From: Candidatus Rokuibacteriota bacterium
GTDB lineage: Bacteria; Methylomirabilota; Methylomirabilia; Rokubacteriales; CSP1-6
DNA: 54,117 bases
Reading direction: 5' to 3'
NCBI GenBank assembly: GCA_003220265.1
Contig: QHRW01000119.1
Span: 1 to 54,117 of the forward strand
Shown here piece after piece: positions 17,448-26,585 of this stretch. The notes below the pieces were generated by a model. The model saw only the letters and a program-made list of their open reading frames with translations, searched no databases and was not told the DNA's origin. Within the stretch, counting starts at the first letter, position 1. Each line of letters starts with the position of its first letter. The position numbers and the translations under genes are program-made.

Positions 17448-18445
17448 TATTGTAGCGGGCTCCGCGAGCCCGGCTCGTGCCGTGGGTGGCCTGACATAGA
17501 AGCTTCCCGGCTCCGCTCAACCTCCGGTGGATGGCTCCGCTCAACCTCAGGTGGGTGCAGATCGGCGATGCGGGCGGCGCCCTGGGCGAGCAGCGCGTCG
17601 GCGAGACCCCGGCCGAGGGGCTCGGCGTCGGCGGCCGGCGCGGCGGCGCTGGAGCGGAGGACCTGGCGGCCATCCTCGCTGACGACGATCGCCGTCATGC
17701 GCAGGGTGGCGCCGTCGAGCCGGGCGTGCGCGGCCACGGGCGTCGTGCACGAGGCGCCCAGGCGGGCGAGGTACGCGCGCTCGGCCAGCGCGCAGGCGCG
17801 CGTCGGCGCGTGATCGAGCCCGCTCACGCGCGCCAGCGTCGCGGCATCGTCCGCGCGCGCCTCGACCACGATGATGCCCTGGCCCACCGCCGGCACGAAT
17901 GTCTCCGCGTCGAGCGGCGTGCAGTGGGCGGGCGCCAGGCCGAGCCGGCGCAGGCCCGCGGCGGCGAGGACGATCGCGTCGAAGCCCCCGCCGGCCAGCT
18001 TGCGCAGGCGCGTATCGACGTTGCCGCGGAGCGGCTCGATGGTGAGGTCTGCGCGCACCGCGAGGACGAGGGCGCGCCGGCGCGGGCTCGAGGTGCCGAT
18101 CACGGCGCCCGCGGGCAGGTCCTCGAGCGTCACGTGCGTGCGGCCGGCCAGCACGTCGCGCGGGTCCTCGCGCGGCAGGTACGCGGCCAGCACGAGCCCG
18201 GCCGGGGTCTCGGCCGGCAGGTCCTTGAGGCTGTGCACGGCGAGGTCGATCTCGCCGTGCAGCAGGGCGTCCTCGATCTCGCGCACGAACAGTCCCTTGC
18301 CGCCGATGGCGGCCAGCCGCGCCTCGGCCAGGCGGTCGCCCTCCGTGCGCATCGGCACGATCTCGGCGTCGCCGCCGAGGCCCGCGCGCACGAGCGCGGC
18401 CTGGGCCAGGGCAAGGACGCTGCCGCGCGTGCCGATGCGGATCAC
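17447..18445 (-). CDS. hemC: Hydroxymethylbilane synthase (porphobilinogen deaminase) with C-terminal repeat tail
   Basis: Polymerises four porphobilinogens. The start is GTG 18445, overlapping the hemA stop (GTGA). Typical segments are IRIGTRGSVLALAQA, HSLKDLPAE, GTSSPRRRA, RGNVDTRLRKL, AVGQGI, and the dipyrromethane-bearing Cys233 in LGASCTTPVAAHA. The canonical protein ends near residue 300. About 30 extra residues include an exact eight-residue duplication (HPPEVERS twice) and a terminal SGHPRHEPGSRSP string resembling the tail of the PaiB-like protein at 49439. The stop shares a base with the hemD start (TAATG). Confidence 0.95.
   Translation of the reverse strand: MIRIGTRGSVLALAQAALVRAGLGGDAEIVPMRTEGDRLAEARLAAIGGKGLFVREIEDALLHGEIDLAVHSLKDLPAETPAGLVLAAYLPREDPRDVLAGRTHVTLEDLPAGAVIGTSSPRRRALVLAVRADLTIEPLRGNVDTRLRKLAGGGFDAIVLAAAGLRRLGLAPAHCTPLDAETFVPAVGQGIIVVEARADDAATLARVSGLDHAPTRACALAERAYLARLGASCTTPVAAHARLDGATLRMTAIVVSEDGRQVLRSSAAAPAADAEPLGRGLADALLAQGAARIADLHPPEVERSHPPEVERSREASMSGHPRHEPGSRSPLQ
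17455..17493 (+). repeat. 39-bp dispersed repeat, copy 1 (hemC 3' end)
   Basis: This segment matches 49447-49485 at about 33 of 39 positions in the same orientation. It holds a small palindrome (GCGAGCC / GGCTCGTGC) and is translated as the last residues of HemC. Both copies sit at the extreme 3' end of a gene whose stop overlaps the next start. Confidence 0.65.
17509..17556 (+). repeat. Two tandem 24-bp direct repeats in hemC
   Basis: Copies at 17509-17532 and 17533-17556 differ at two positions and encode the duplicated octapeptide HPPEVERS in the HemC tail, just before the 39-bp dispersed repeat. Confidence 0.85.
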
Positions 18446-19713
18446 GAGCGGCGCCCCAGCCCGAACAGCTCGTGCACGGCCTCCCGCCACGAGCGGCTCG
18501 CCCCCGCGCGGGACGACTCGCGCAGCTTGGTGATCGGCGCATGCAGGATCTTGTTGATCATCGCGGTGGACAGCGCGTCGATGGCGGCGCGCGTCTCCGG
18601 CGTGGCGTCCGGCAGCCGCGTTAGCGTGCGCTTGACCTCGCTCACGCGGATCTCCTCCAGCCGCGCGCGCAGCGACACGATGGTGGGGATCACCTCGACC
18701 TCGCCCTGGCGCGTGAGGAACTTGCCGACCTCGCGCTCCACCAGCGTCTCGGCCCGCTGCGCCTCGCGCGCGCGCTCGCGCAGGTTGGCGTCCACCACCT
18801 GCTTGAGGTCGTCGATGTCGTAGCGGTAGACGTCCTGCAGCCCATCGACACCGGGCTCGACGTCGCGCGGCACCGCGATGTCGATGAAGAACAGCGGCCG
18901 CCCGCGGCGGCCGTGCATGACCCGGGCGACGGCGGCCGCCTTGACGACCGGCTCCGGCGCCCCGGTCGACGTCACCACGATGTCCACGCTGGCCAGCGCC
19001 GTGTCCATCTCGTCCCACGGCACCGCGGTGCCGGAGAGCGCGCGGGCGAGGTCCTGCGCGCGGGCCCAGGTGCGGTTGGTGACGTAGACCGGGAAGGCGC
19101 CCTGCTCGACGAGGTGCTTGGCCGCCAGCTCGCTCATCTTGCCGGCGCCCACCAGCAGCACGGCTCGGCGGGCGAGTCCCGCGAAGATCTTCTTGGCCAG
19201 CTCGACGGCCGCGAAGGACACCGACACCGCGTGGCGCGCGATCTCCGTCTCCGTCCGCACGCGCTTGGCCACGCCGAAGGCCTGGCTGAAAAGCGTGTGG
19301 AGCTGCGGCCCCACCGTCTCGCAGGCCTGGGCCAGCGCGAAGGCGTCCTTCACCTGCCCCAGGATCTGCGGCTCGCCGATCATCATCGAGTCCAGGCTGG
19401 CCGCCACGCGGAAGGCGTGGCGGACGGCCTCGGCATCGAGGTGCGTGTAGAGGACCGACTCGACGGCGGAGAAGTCGAGACCGCGGTAGCGGCAGAGGTG
19501 GCGGAAGGCCATCGCGCGCGCCTCGCCGGGCGCGTCGGCCACGCCGTAGACTTCGACACGATTGCACGTCGAGAGCACGACCACTTCCGGCAGCACGCCG
19601 TCACGCTGGATGTCGCCCAGGAGCTCGCGGAGCTTGTCCTCCTCGACGGCGAGCTGCTCGCGCAGCGCGACGGGCGCGTTCTTGTGGCTCACGCCGGCGA
19701 CGAAGAGCGCCAT
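18442..19713 (-). CDS. hemA: Glutamyl-tRNA reductase
   Basis: First committed enzyme of the C5 tetrapyrrole pathway, reducing glutamyl-tRNA to glutamate-1-semialdehyde with NADPH. The 423 residues contain GVSHKNAPVALREQL, the catalytic Cys50 in VVLSTCNRVEVYG, GEPQILGQVKDAF, the NADPH-binding VLLVGAGKMSELAAKHL, and a C-terminal dimerisation helix. The start at 19713 shares a base with the upstream ccsA-like stop (TGATG). Because the product must be channelled to HemL, their separation by other operon genes is notable. Confidence 0.96.
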   Translation of the reverse strand: MALFVAGVSHKNAPVALREQLAVEEDKLRELLGDIQRDGVLPEVVVLSTCNRVEVYGVADAPGEARAMAFRHLCRYRGLDFSAVESVLYTHLDAEAVRHAFRVAASLDSMMIGEPQILGQVKDAFALAQACETVGPQLHTLFSQAFGVAKRVRTETEIARHAVSVSFAAVELAKKIFAGLARRAVLLVGAGKMSELAAKHLVEQGAFPVYVTNRTWARAQDLARALSGTAVPWDEMDTALASVDIVVTSTGAPEPVVKAAAVARVMHGRRGRPLFFIDIAVPRDVEPGVDGLQDVYRYDIDDLKQVVDANLRERAREAQRAETLVEREVGKFLTRQGEVEVIPTIVSLRARLEEIRVSEVKRTLTRLPDATPETRAAIDALSTAMINKILHAPITKLRESSRAGASRSWREAVHELFGLGRRS

Positions 19714-20516
19714 CAGGAGCCGTGCCGCCCCGGCAGGAACAGGCCCGCGCCCAGCGTGAGCACGAGGGCGGCGAAGCCGACGATGGCGAAATAGGCCGCG
19801 CGCCGTCCGTGCCAGCCGGCCGCCGCCCGCCCGGCCAGGGTGCCGGCATAGATGATCCAGGCCACGAGCGAGAAGAAGGCCAGCGGATCGAAGGTGAGCG
19901 CGCTGCCCCAGGCCGTCCGCGCCCAGATGGCGCCGAGCAGGAGACCGACGGTGAGGAACGGAAAACCGAGCGCGAGCGTGCGGAACGTCAGCCGGTCGAG
20001 CGTCTCCAGCGCCGGCAGCCGGTAGTAGAACGCGCCCGGCCGCTTGCCCTTGAGCTGGCGCTCCTGCAGCAGGTACATGATCGCGCCCACGAAGTTGAAG
20101 ACGAAGGCGGCGAAGCCGACCATGGCCAGCGCGATGTGGATCCAGATCCACGCGCTCGCCAGCACCGGCGCCAGGTTCGCGGGCCGGCTCGTCGTCGTCT
20201 TGAGCGAGAGCAGGACGACGATCGGCAGCACGAAAGCGCTCAGCACGCGCAGCCCCGAGCGCTGCTCGATCATCACCTCGACGAGCACGATCACCCACAC
20301 GGCCACCGAGATGGCGTCGAGCAAACTCCCGAGCGGCGGCGCGCCAAGCTCGACGGCGCGCACGATGAGCGCCACCGTGTGGACGGCCCAGGCCGCGAGC
20401 GTGGCGAGCACGCTGAGGCGATGGACGAGCTCGTGCCGCTGCACGAGGTACGCGAGCGCGAGGCCCATCGCGCAGATGTAGCCGACGACAGCCGGGTTGA
20501 TCAGGCTCGGATGCAT
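19713..20516 (-). CDS. Cytochrome c assembly protein, CcsA/HemX family
   Basis: Polytopic membrane protein of 267 residues with about eight helices (for example VGYICAMGLALAYLV, AVWVIVLVEVMI, FVLPIVVLLSL and FAIVGFAALVLTLGAGLFL). It belongs to the CcsA/CcmC/HemX heme-handling group. The tryptophan-rich motif is degenerate (WARTAWGSALTFDPLA instead of WGxxWxWDxxE), which is typical of HemX-type proteins next to hemA that modulate heme synthesis or glutamyl-tRNA reductase rather than of full CcsA synthetases. First gene of the heme operon. A TAAAAT hexamer near 20545 may be its -10. Confidence 0.82.
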   Translation of the reverse strand: MHPSLINPAVVGYICAMGLALAYLVQRHELVHRLSVLATLAAWAVHTVALIVRAVELGAPPLGSLLDAISVAVWVIVLVEVMIEQRSGLRVLSAFVLPIVVLLSLKTTTSRPANLAPVLASAWIWIHIALAMVGFAAFVFNFVGAIMYLLQERQLKGKRPGAFYYRLPALETLDRLTFRTLALGFPFLTVGLLLGAIWARTAWGSALTFDPLAFFSLVAWIIYAGTLAGRAAAGWHGRRAAYFAIVGFAALVLTLGAGLFLPGRHGS

Positions 20517-20577
20517 ATCGACGGAAACATCAATGACGGCGGGATTTTACCACATTCCCGATGAGATGGTGGGACAA

Positions 20578-21429
20578 TCAGCGGGCGAGCTGGACGATGG
20601 ACGGGATCGGCCGCCAGTAGCCCTGGCGATGCGCGATCAGGTCGAAGTGGGGCGAGCCCCAGTCCTCGACCAGCGCGGGGCCGGCGTTCCAGCGCGCCCG
20701 CCGGTCCACTTCCTTCATATAGCCTCGGCACTCCCGGCAGGCCGAGATCACGTACCCCTCCTCGCGAGCCTCGTCCGGGGTGAGCCGGGCCAGGTGGGCG
20801 GCCCCGTCCACGCCGCAGAAGGGGCAGCGTAGTTTGGCGAAGAGCCAGGCGCCGCCGCACAGGTGACAGGCCAGGCGCCTGCGACCGTCCTCGACGACGT
20901 CCGTGAAGCCCGGTGGGCCGCCACAGAACGGACAGACGCCGAGCGACCAGACCCCCTCGCCCAGGTGCTCGCGGGCGGGCCCGTAGAGCGCCTCCAGCGC
21001 GGGCCGAAGGCTTGCGCCGGCCAGGAAGGCGATCGCGTCGGCGCCGAGCCCGGCGACGTCGGATCCCGCCCCGATCCGCCCGCGCTCGGGCAGGAGCGCA
21101 GTGGGGCCGACCGCGCCGCCGTCCCACGCCTCCGCGAAGCGCTGCAGCGCGGGGCCGAGCGACGGCTCGACGCGGGCGAGGGCGTCCATGGCGGCGCCGA
21201 CGAGGTCCTCGACGTCGGCGGCGCGCAGCACGCGCGCCGCCTCGGCGGCCAGCGGTGTGCCGCTGTCCCACGCGGCGCGCCAGGCCGCCGGGCTGGGGCT
21301 CAGCGCCAGCGGGCGTGGCGGGGACCAGCGCGCCCAGCGCTCGAGGACGTCGCCGTAGATCGCCAGCGTGTCGCGGAACGCCGGCCGGCGCCGGAGGAGG
21401 TCGGCCCACGCCTCCTGCAGGTCGGTCAT
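20578..21429 (-). CDS. fdhE: Formate dehydrogenase accessory protein FdhE
   Basis: Cytoplasmic rubredoxin-like factor needed for maturation of respiratory formate dehydrogenases. The 283 residues include four CxxC knuckles: CPFCGG, CHLCGG, CPFCGV and CRECRG, the FdhE hallmark for metal binding. It lies directly after a terminator whose T-run ends only 5 nt before the ATG at 21429, and no Shine-Dalgarno is visible, so expression would depend on read-through or on an unrecognised start. Confidence 0.92.
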   Translation of the reverse strand: MTDLQEAWADLLRRRPAFRDTLAIYGDVLERWARWSPPRPLALSPSPAAWRAAWDSGTPLAAEAARVLRAADVEDLVGAAMDALARVEPSLGPALQRFAEAWDGGAVGPTALLPERGRIGAGSDVAGLGADAIAFLAGASLRPALEALYGPAREHLGEGVWSLGVCPFCGGPPGFTDVVEDGRRRLACHLCGGAWLFAKLRCPFCGVDGAAHLARLTPDEAREEGYVISACRECRGYMKEVDRRARWNAGPALVEDWGSPHFDLIAHRQGYWRPIPSIVQLAR

Positions 21430-21434
21430 CCGCG

Positions 21435-21470
21435 AAAAAATCGCGAGGGGCCCGAGCGGGCCCCTCGCGG
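21435..21470 (-). terminator. Rho-independent terminator of the formate dehydrogenase operon
   Basis: A perfect 12-bp GC-rich stem (arms CGCGAGGGGCCC and GGGCCCCTCGCG, 4-nt loop, 21442-21469) is followed on the minus strand by ATTTTTT (21441-21435). It separates the NrfD gene from fdhE and ends only 5 nt from the fdhE start codon. Confidence 0.85.
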
Positions 21471-21496
21471 TGCTCCAGCGTCCCCGGAGGGACGGA

Positions 21497-22321
21497 TCAC
21501 GCCTGGATGGACATGAGCACCACGTAGCGCAGGACGAAGCCGCCGACCAGGATGAGCGCCGCCGCCAGGGCGCCGACGGCGCGCGTACGGTGAGCGACGA
21601 AGTCGAGGACGAACGGGACGACGAGCCCCACGCCCACCAGCCCGCCCCAGAACAGCGGAGCGAAGTGTCCGCTGATGAGCGGCTTGGCAGCCGCGCCGAG
21701 CAGGCCGATGAGCGCCACGAGCAGCACGAGCTCGATGATCATCGAGACATGGTCCGCGCGCTTGAGCTTGTGCCAGCCGTCGCCCGTCGCCTGCCCGGTG
21801 GCGAACATGATCAGCGTGATGGCGGCGATGCCCGTGGACGCGCCCGAGGCCAGGAACAGCGCGCCCATCAGCCGTGCGTCCCGCCAGAACGGCAGGGCCG
21901 AGTTGCTCAGGAGCACGCCGGTGTAGCTGGCCAGGAAGAATCCGAAGAAGATGCCGACGAAACCGATCTTGCGCCGGAGGGCGGCGTGCGACGGCGACGA
22001 GGACAGGCTGAGCACGGACGACACGAACGTGAACAGGCCGAAGACGCCGACCGCCCACGCGCCGAGCGACATCGGATCCGAGAACTTGAACACCCGCATC
22101 ATGTTCATGAACCGCGTCGGCACGCCGAGGTCGGCGACCAGCAGGAGGCCGCAGAGGGCCACCAGCGGCAGCGACAGCAGATAGCCCACGCGGGCCACCC
22201 CGCGGTCGCGGGCCGAGCCGAAGTTGTCGGCGATGGCGGCCGTGAAGTAGGCGCCGCCGGCGATGCCGCCGAGGAAAAAGTACCAGACGATCATCATCTC
22301 CCAGTGCGGCGGCTTAAGCAT
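21497..22321 (-). CDS. NrfD-type membrane anchor subunit of formate dehydrogenase
   Basis: The 274-residue polytopic protein (about eight helices, starting PHWEMMIVWYFFLGGIAGGAYFTAAI) belongs to the NrfD/PsrC family and would take electrons from the Fe-S subunit to the quinone pool, replacing the cytochrome b subunit (FdnI) of enterobacterial enzymes. ATG 22321 overlaps the Fe-S subunit stop by 8 bp. The frame is open further upstream, but that part shadows the Fe-S gene. Confidence 0.88.
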   Translation of the reverse strand: MLKPPHWEMMIVWYFFLGGIAGGAYFTAAIADNFGSARDRGVARVGYLLSLPLVALCGLLLVADLGVPTRFMNMMRVFKFSDPMSLGAWAVGVFGLFTFVSSVLSLSSSPSHAALRRKIGFVGIFFGFFLASYTGVLLSNSALPFWRDARLMGALFLASGASTGIAAITLIMFATGQATGDGWHKLKRADHVSMIIELVLLVALIGLLGAAAKPLISGHFAPLFWGGLVGVGLVVPFVLDFVAHRTRAVGALAAALILVGGFVLRYVVLMSIQA

Positions 22322-23102
22322 CGCGATGCGGCCCTCCCTTTCCGCGCTCCCGGAACGAGAGCAGCACGCCGAGGCCGACGACCAGCGCCGAGCCGATCGA
22401 CAAGAGCGAGTCCACCACCACGTTGCGCTGCGGCAGCTTGGGATTGTCGGGCAGGTTGTAGACCGACGGCTTGGACAGCAGCAGGAAGAACGCATTCAGC
22501 CCGCCGAGGAAGCCGCCGGTGTCGGCGCCGTAGAGCTGGGCGTCCTTGAACCCCATGCCCTTGAGGGCCTCCACGCGCTTGCCGGCCTTGGCCACCAGCT
22601 CGTCGCGGAAGCCGAACTGGATCGACTCCGTCGGGCACGCCTTGGCGCAGGCGGGGCCGAGGCCGTTGTGGATGCGGTCGTTGCAGAAGGTGCACTTCTT
22701 GGCGGTGCCGGTCGACTCGTTGAACGCCACCACCCCGAACGGGCACGACGACACGCAGTAGCGGCAGCCGTTGCACACGTCCTGGTTGATGTTGACCGTG
22801 CCGTACTCCGTCCGGTAGATTGCGCCGGTCGGGCAGGCGTCGAGACAGCCCGCCTGCGCGCAGTGCTTGCACACGTCCGACATCAGCAGCCAGGCGAGGT
22901 CGCCGTTGGGCTTGGCGCCGGGCTCCTCGATGAAGCGCACGAGCCGGAAGGTCTTGTCGGTGAAGTGGGCGTGGTTCTGGTAGCCGCCCGTCCACTCCGG
23001 CACCTCGAGGCCGAGCTCGTTCCACTGCTTGCACGCCACCTGGCACGCGCGACAGCCGATGCAGAGGGACGTGTCCGTGAACATCGCCAGCGTGCGCGCC
23101 AT
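22314..23102 (-). CDS. fdhB: Formate dehydrogenase iron-sulfur subunit
   Basis: The 262-residue electron-transfer subunit has four [4Fe-4S] Cys groups: CIGCRACQVAC near the N-terminus, CKHC..C..ACPTGA, CNGCRYCVSSCPFG, and KCTFC..C..ACPTES. A C-terminal hydrophobic helix (SLLSIGSALVVGLGVLLSF, about 230-248) anchors it to the membrane, as in FdnH. It lies between the catalytic and NrfD subunits with 2-bp and overlapping junctions. Confidence 0.93.
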   Translation of the reverse strand: MARTLAMFTDTSLCIGCRACQVACKQWNELGLEVPEWTGGYQNHAHFTDKTFRLVRFIEEPGAKPNGDLAWLLMSDVCKHCAQAGCLDACPTGAIYRTEYGTVNINQDVCNGCRYCVSSCPFGVVAFNESTGTAKKCTFCNDRIHNGLGPACAKACPTESIQFGFRDELVAKAGKRVEALKGMGFKDAQLYGADTGGFLGGLNAFFLLLSKPSVYNLPDNPKLPQRNVVVDSLLSIGSALVVGLGVLLSFRERGKGGPHRDA

Positions 23103-23104
23103 GG

Positions 23105-26100
23105 CTAGACCACCCCCTTCTTCACGTTGCAGACGAAGGCTTTGGTCTCCTGGATGTAGACGTTGGGGTCGCCGACCGTCGCCGACAGGTCGTTGGTGAT
23201 GTCGCCGCGGCTGCCGGGCAGCTCATCGACGCCCTTCCAGCCCCAGTGCCACGGCACCCCGATCTGGTGCACGGTCTTGCCGTTGATGATGAACGGCTTG
23301 ATGCGATGGGTGACCATCGCGGTGACGACCACCTTGCCCCGCGGGCTCGACACGGTGATCTTCTCGCCGTTCTCGATCTGGAGCTCCTTGGCCAGCTCGT
23401 GGCTGATCTCGGCGAAGTGCGAGTGGTGCAGCTCGGCCAGCATCGGCAGGTAGCGCGACATGACCCCCGAGAGGTGATGCTCGGTCAGGCGATAGGTCGT
23501 GATGACGTACGGATAATCCGGCGAGCCGACCGGCGCCAGCTCGTTCCTCTGGTCCGGCACCTTCCAGATCTTGACGACCGGGTTGATCTGCTGCTTCGAC
23601 AGCAGGTTCTTCGTCGGCGACTCGACCGGCTCGTAGTGCTCGGGGAATGGACCGTCGTTGAGCGGCCCGAAGAAGCCGCCGACCAGGTCACCTCGCATGA
23701 TGAACGGCTTGTCGCCGTTCTTGGCGTCGGGCGCCAGCAGCGGGTTGAAGTCTGGCACGTCCAGGCCGACCCACTTGCCGGGCTTGTCCTCCGGCTTGGC
23801 GCCCGGGACCTTGTCGTCCCACCAGATGAGCTTCTTCTTCTCGCTCCACGGCTTGCCGGCCAGGTTCGCCGCCGCCCGGTTGTAGAGGATACGGCGGTTG
23901 GCCGGCCACGCGAAGCCCCAGCCGTGCGCGAGGTAGTCCTTGTCGTCGGCCGGCTTGCGTCCGGCCGCCTTGTTGACGAGCTTGCCGTCGGGGCCCTCGA
24001 CGGTGACGCCGGTGTAGATCCAGCAGCCGGACGTCGTCTTGCCGTCGTCGGTGAGGTGCCCGAAGGTGGCGATGGCCTGGCCCTTCCGGTAGACGACCTT
24101 GCCATCCTTGTCGGTGATGTCCTCGGTGGCGACGCCGTTGATCTCCTTCAGCACCTCCACCATCTCCGGATGGTCGGGCTTGGCCCCGTAGGTGAAGTTG
24201 GCGGCCAGGAAGCCCTTATCCCGCTCCTTCTTGGAGCCCGCGTACAGCTTCTGCAGCCGATGGGCCAGCGTGCAGACGAACTGGGCATCGGTCTGAACGT
24301 CGCCCGGCGGCGTCACCGCGGCGTCGTGCCACTGGATGAGCCGCATCGTGTTCGTGAGGCTGCCGTCCTTCTCGGCGGCCGGCGCCGCCGGGATGAAGAA
24401 CACCTCGGTCTTGACGTCCTTGGCGCTGGCGCCGGGCGCCTTCCAGAACTCCGCCGTCTCGGTGAGGAAGATGTCGACGACGAGCAGCCAGTCGAGCTTG
24501 GCCATGGCGGCGCGGGCCAGCTTGGCGTTGGGACCGCCGACGGCCGGGTTCTGCCCGTCGGCCAGGAAGCCCTTGATCTTGCCCTCGTACATGTCCACGA
24601 ACATGTGCTGGTGGCTGTAGGCGTCGGCCGACGCGCGCTTGGCGATCCACTGGTAGCCGTACTCGTTGTCCTTGGTGGCGGCGTCGCCGTAGAAGGCCTT
24701 GAGCAGGCTCACGAAGAACTTCGGCTTGTTGATCCAGTACCCGCCCTTGGGCGTCTCCTTCTCCAGATACGTCTTGAGGTCGGGATGGGCGTCGCGCAGC
24801 GGTACGGCCATGTACCCCGGCAGCTCGTGGTAGAGGAGCTCGAGGTCCGTGGCGCCCTGCACGTTGGCGTGGCCGCGAAGGGCGACGACGCCGCCGCCCG
24901 GGCGCCCGATGTTCCCCAGCAGCAGCTGCAGCATGCACAGCGCGCGGATGTTCTCGACGCCGTTGGTGTGCTGGGTGAGGTTCAGCGCGTAGGTGATCGT
25001 GCCCGTCTTCTCCGGTCCGGAATTCGAGCAGTAGAGCTGGGCAACCTCCTCGAACTTCGCCTTCGGGATGCCGCAGACCTTCTCGACCATCTCCGGCGTG
25101 TAGCGGCTGTAGTGGCGCCGCAGGAGCTGGAAGACGGTGTTGGGATCCTTCAGCGTGAGGTCACGCTTGGGATTACCCTCGGCGTCCACCTGGTATTTCC
25201 AGCTCGACTTGTCGTACGTCTTCTTGGCCTCGTCGTAGCCGGTGAACAGGCCCTCCAGATCCGTCGGCGTCTTGAACGCCGGATCGATCAGGAAGGACGC
25301 GTTCGTGTAGTGGACGACGTAGTCCTTGAAGTAGAGGTTCTTGGCGATCGCATAGCTGATGAGGCCGCCGAAGAACGCGATGTTGGTCCCCGAGCGCAGC
25401 GGCACGTGGATGTCCGCTGCCGCGCTGGTGCGCGTGTAGCGCGGGTCCACGTGGATGAGCTTGGCCCCGCGCTCCTTGGCCTTCATCACCCACTGGAAGC
25501 CGACCGGGTGATTCTCGGCCATGTTGGAGGTGGCCATGATGACATCCGAGTTCTGGATGTCGATCAGGTTCGTCGTCATCGCCCCGCGACCGAACGTGGT
25601 CCCCAAAGCTGGGACCGTGGCGGAGTGTCAGACTCGGGCCTGATGCTCGTGGTAGACGATGCCGTACGTCCGGTTCAGCTTGCTGAGGAGGTAGCACTCC
25701 TCGTTGTCGATGCAAGCGGAGCCGAGCGAGGCGATCGCCTCCAGGCGGTTGACGACGACGTCCTTGCCGTCCTTGTCCTTCTCTTTCTCGATGAAGTACT
25801 TCTCGCGCGCGTCGTAATAGCGCTTGGCGATCTGGTCGTACATCCACTCCAGCGGCTTCTCTTCCCACGTGTCCGAGCCGGGCGCGCGGTAAAGCGCCTT
25901 CGTCGGCCGCAGGGGATTGTTGGAGAGCTGGATGGTCGCCGCGCCCTTGGGGCAGAGCCGCCCGAGCGTGTGCGGGGTGTCGGGGTTGCCCTCGATGTCG
26001 ATGATCTTGTTGTCCTTGGCGTAGATCAGCTGGCCGCAGCCGACGGCGCAGTACGGACAGACGCCGGCGAACGCCTTGGCTTCCTTGATCTTCAGGGACG

Positions 26101-26206
26101 TGGCGGCCGCCTCGACGGGGGCGAGATCGATCCCCGTGCCGGTGGCCACCCCGGCGGCAGTTGCGCCGGAGGCTTTGAGGAAATCACGCCGCGATAGACT
26201 CATCAC
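23105..26206 (-). CDS. fdhA: Formate dehydrogenase catalytic subunit FdhA, selenoprotein (UGA = Sec193)
   Basis: Molybdo/tungsto-bis-MGD formate dehydrogenase of about 1033 residues, oxidising formate to CO2 on the periplasmic side. It has a twin-arginine leader (SRRDFLKAS) and a [4Fe-4S] site with Cys50, 53 and 57 in VCPYCAVGCGQ. The UGA at 25630-25628 is in frame: QARV-U-HSATVPALGTTFGRGAMT aligns with the Sec context of FdnG/FdoG enzymes (ARVUHGPTVASLAPTFGRGAMT type), so the codon is selenocysteine, not a stop. A hairpin 11 nt downstream fits a bacterial SECIS. The remainder is standard for the family. The host must carry selABCD elsewhere. A naive annotation would split the gene at 25628/25606. 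Confidence 0.94.
25598..25616 (-). promoter_or_regulatory. Candidate SECIS element of fdhA
   Basis: In the mRNA a 6-bp stem (GGUCCC with GGGACC) closes a 7-nt loop (AGCUUUG). The apical loop starts 17 nt after the UGA, inside the range known for bacterial SECIS elements. Base pairing was judged by eye. Confidence 0.55.
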
Positions 26207-26264
26207 AACCCTCCTTGCCAGAAGGCGGTCGTGGACGATCGGAAAGTTCGGAAAGTACGGCCGA

Positions 26265-26543
26265 TCACCACTCGGGTGTGGTCAACTCTTCCCAGACGCG
26301 CCGCACCACCACGATGCGCTCGGGGCGGCCGGACACTTCCTCGATCTTGACGATGTCCCCGGCATTGATCGCCTCGAGGTCGGGACCCGTCCCTTCGTCG
26401 GTCACCACCACGGTCCGCTCGGAGCACGAGAGGTCCGTGCACGCTTCGGCCTCGTCTTTGACGCGGAGACTACGACGGGCAGAGTCGACCGCGACGACCA
26501 CGAAGCGACTCTGTTGGAGCCAGTCGGTCAGGCCTTGACTCAT
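26265..26543 (-). CDS. Small uncharacterised protein preceding fdhA
   Basis: The 92-residue acidic protein is not recognised. It has two Cys (TDLSC and EACTD) in the middle and alternating hydrophobic strands (RFVVVAVDS, ERTVVVTDEG, ERIVVVRRVWEEL) suggesting a small beta-rich fold. It is the first gene after the fdh promoter and lies 58 bp before fdhA, in the same operon. The coding look and position make it real. A maturation or regulatory role for the dehydrogenase is only a guess. Confidence 0.7.
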   Translation of the reverse strand: MSQGLTDWLQQSRFVVVAVDSARRSLRVKDEAEACTDLSCSERTVVVTDEGTGPDLEAINAGDIVKIEEVSGRPERIVVVRRVWEELTTPEW

Positions 26544-26585
26544 CCCGGACCTCCATTCAGGCCACAGGGTGGCGAATTGCAGAGC

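Noticed and set aside
25606..25630. fdhA as two genes or a pseudogene broken by a stop
   Set aside because: The UGA is at the known selenocysteine position with conserved flanks on both sides and a hairpin after it.
23246..26197. 983-codon open frame on the plus strand opposite fdhA
   Set aside because: Antisense to a clear formate dehydrogenase with a twin-arginine leader and Sec site. No domain is visible in the plus-strand product.
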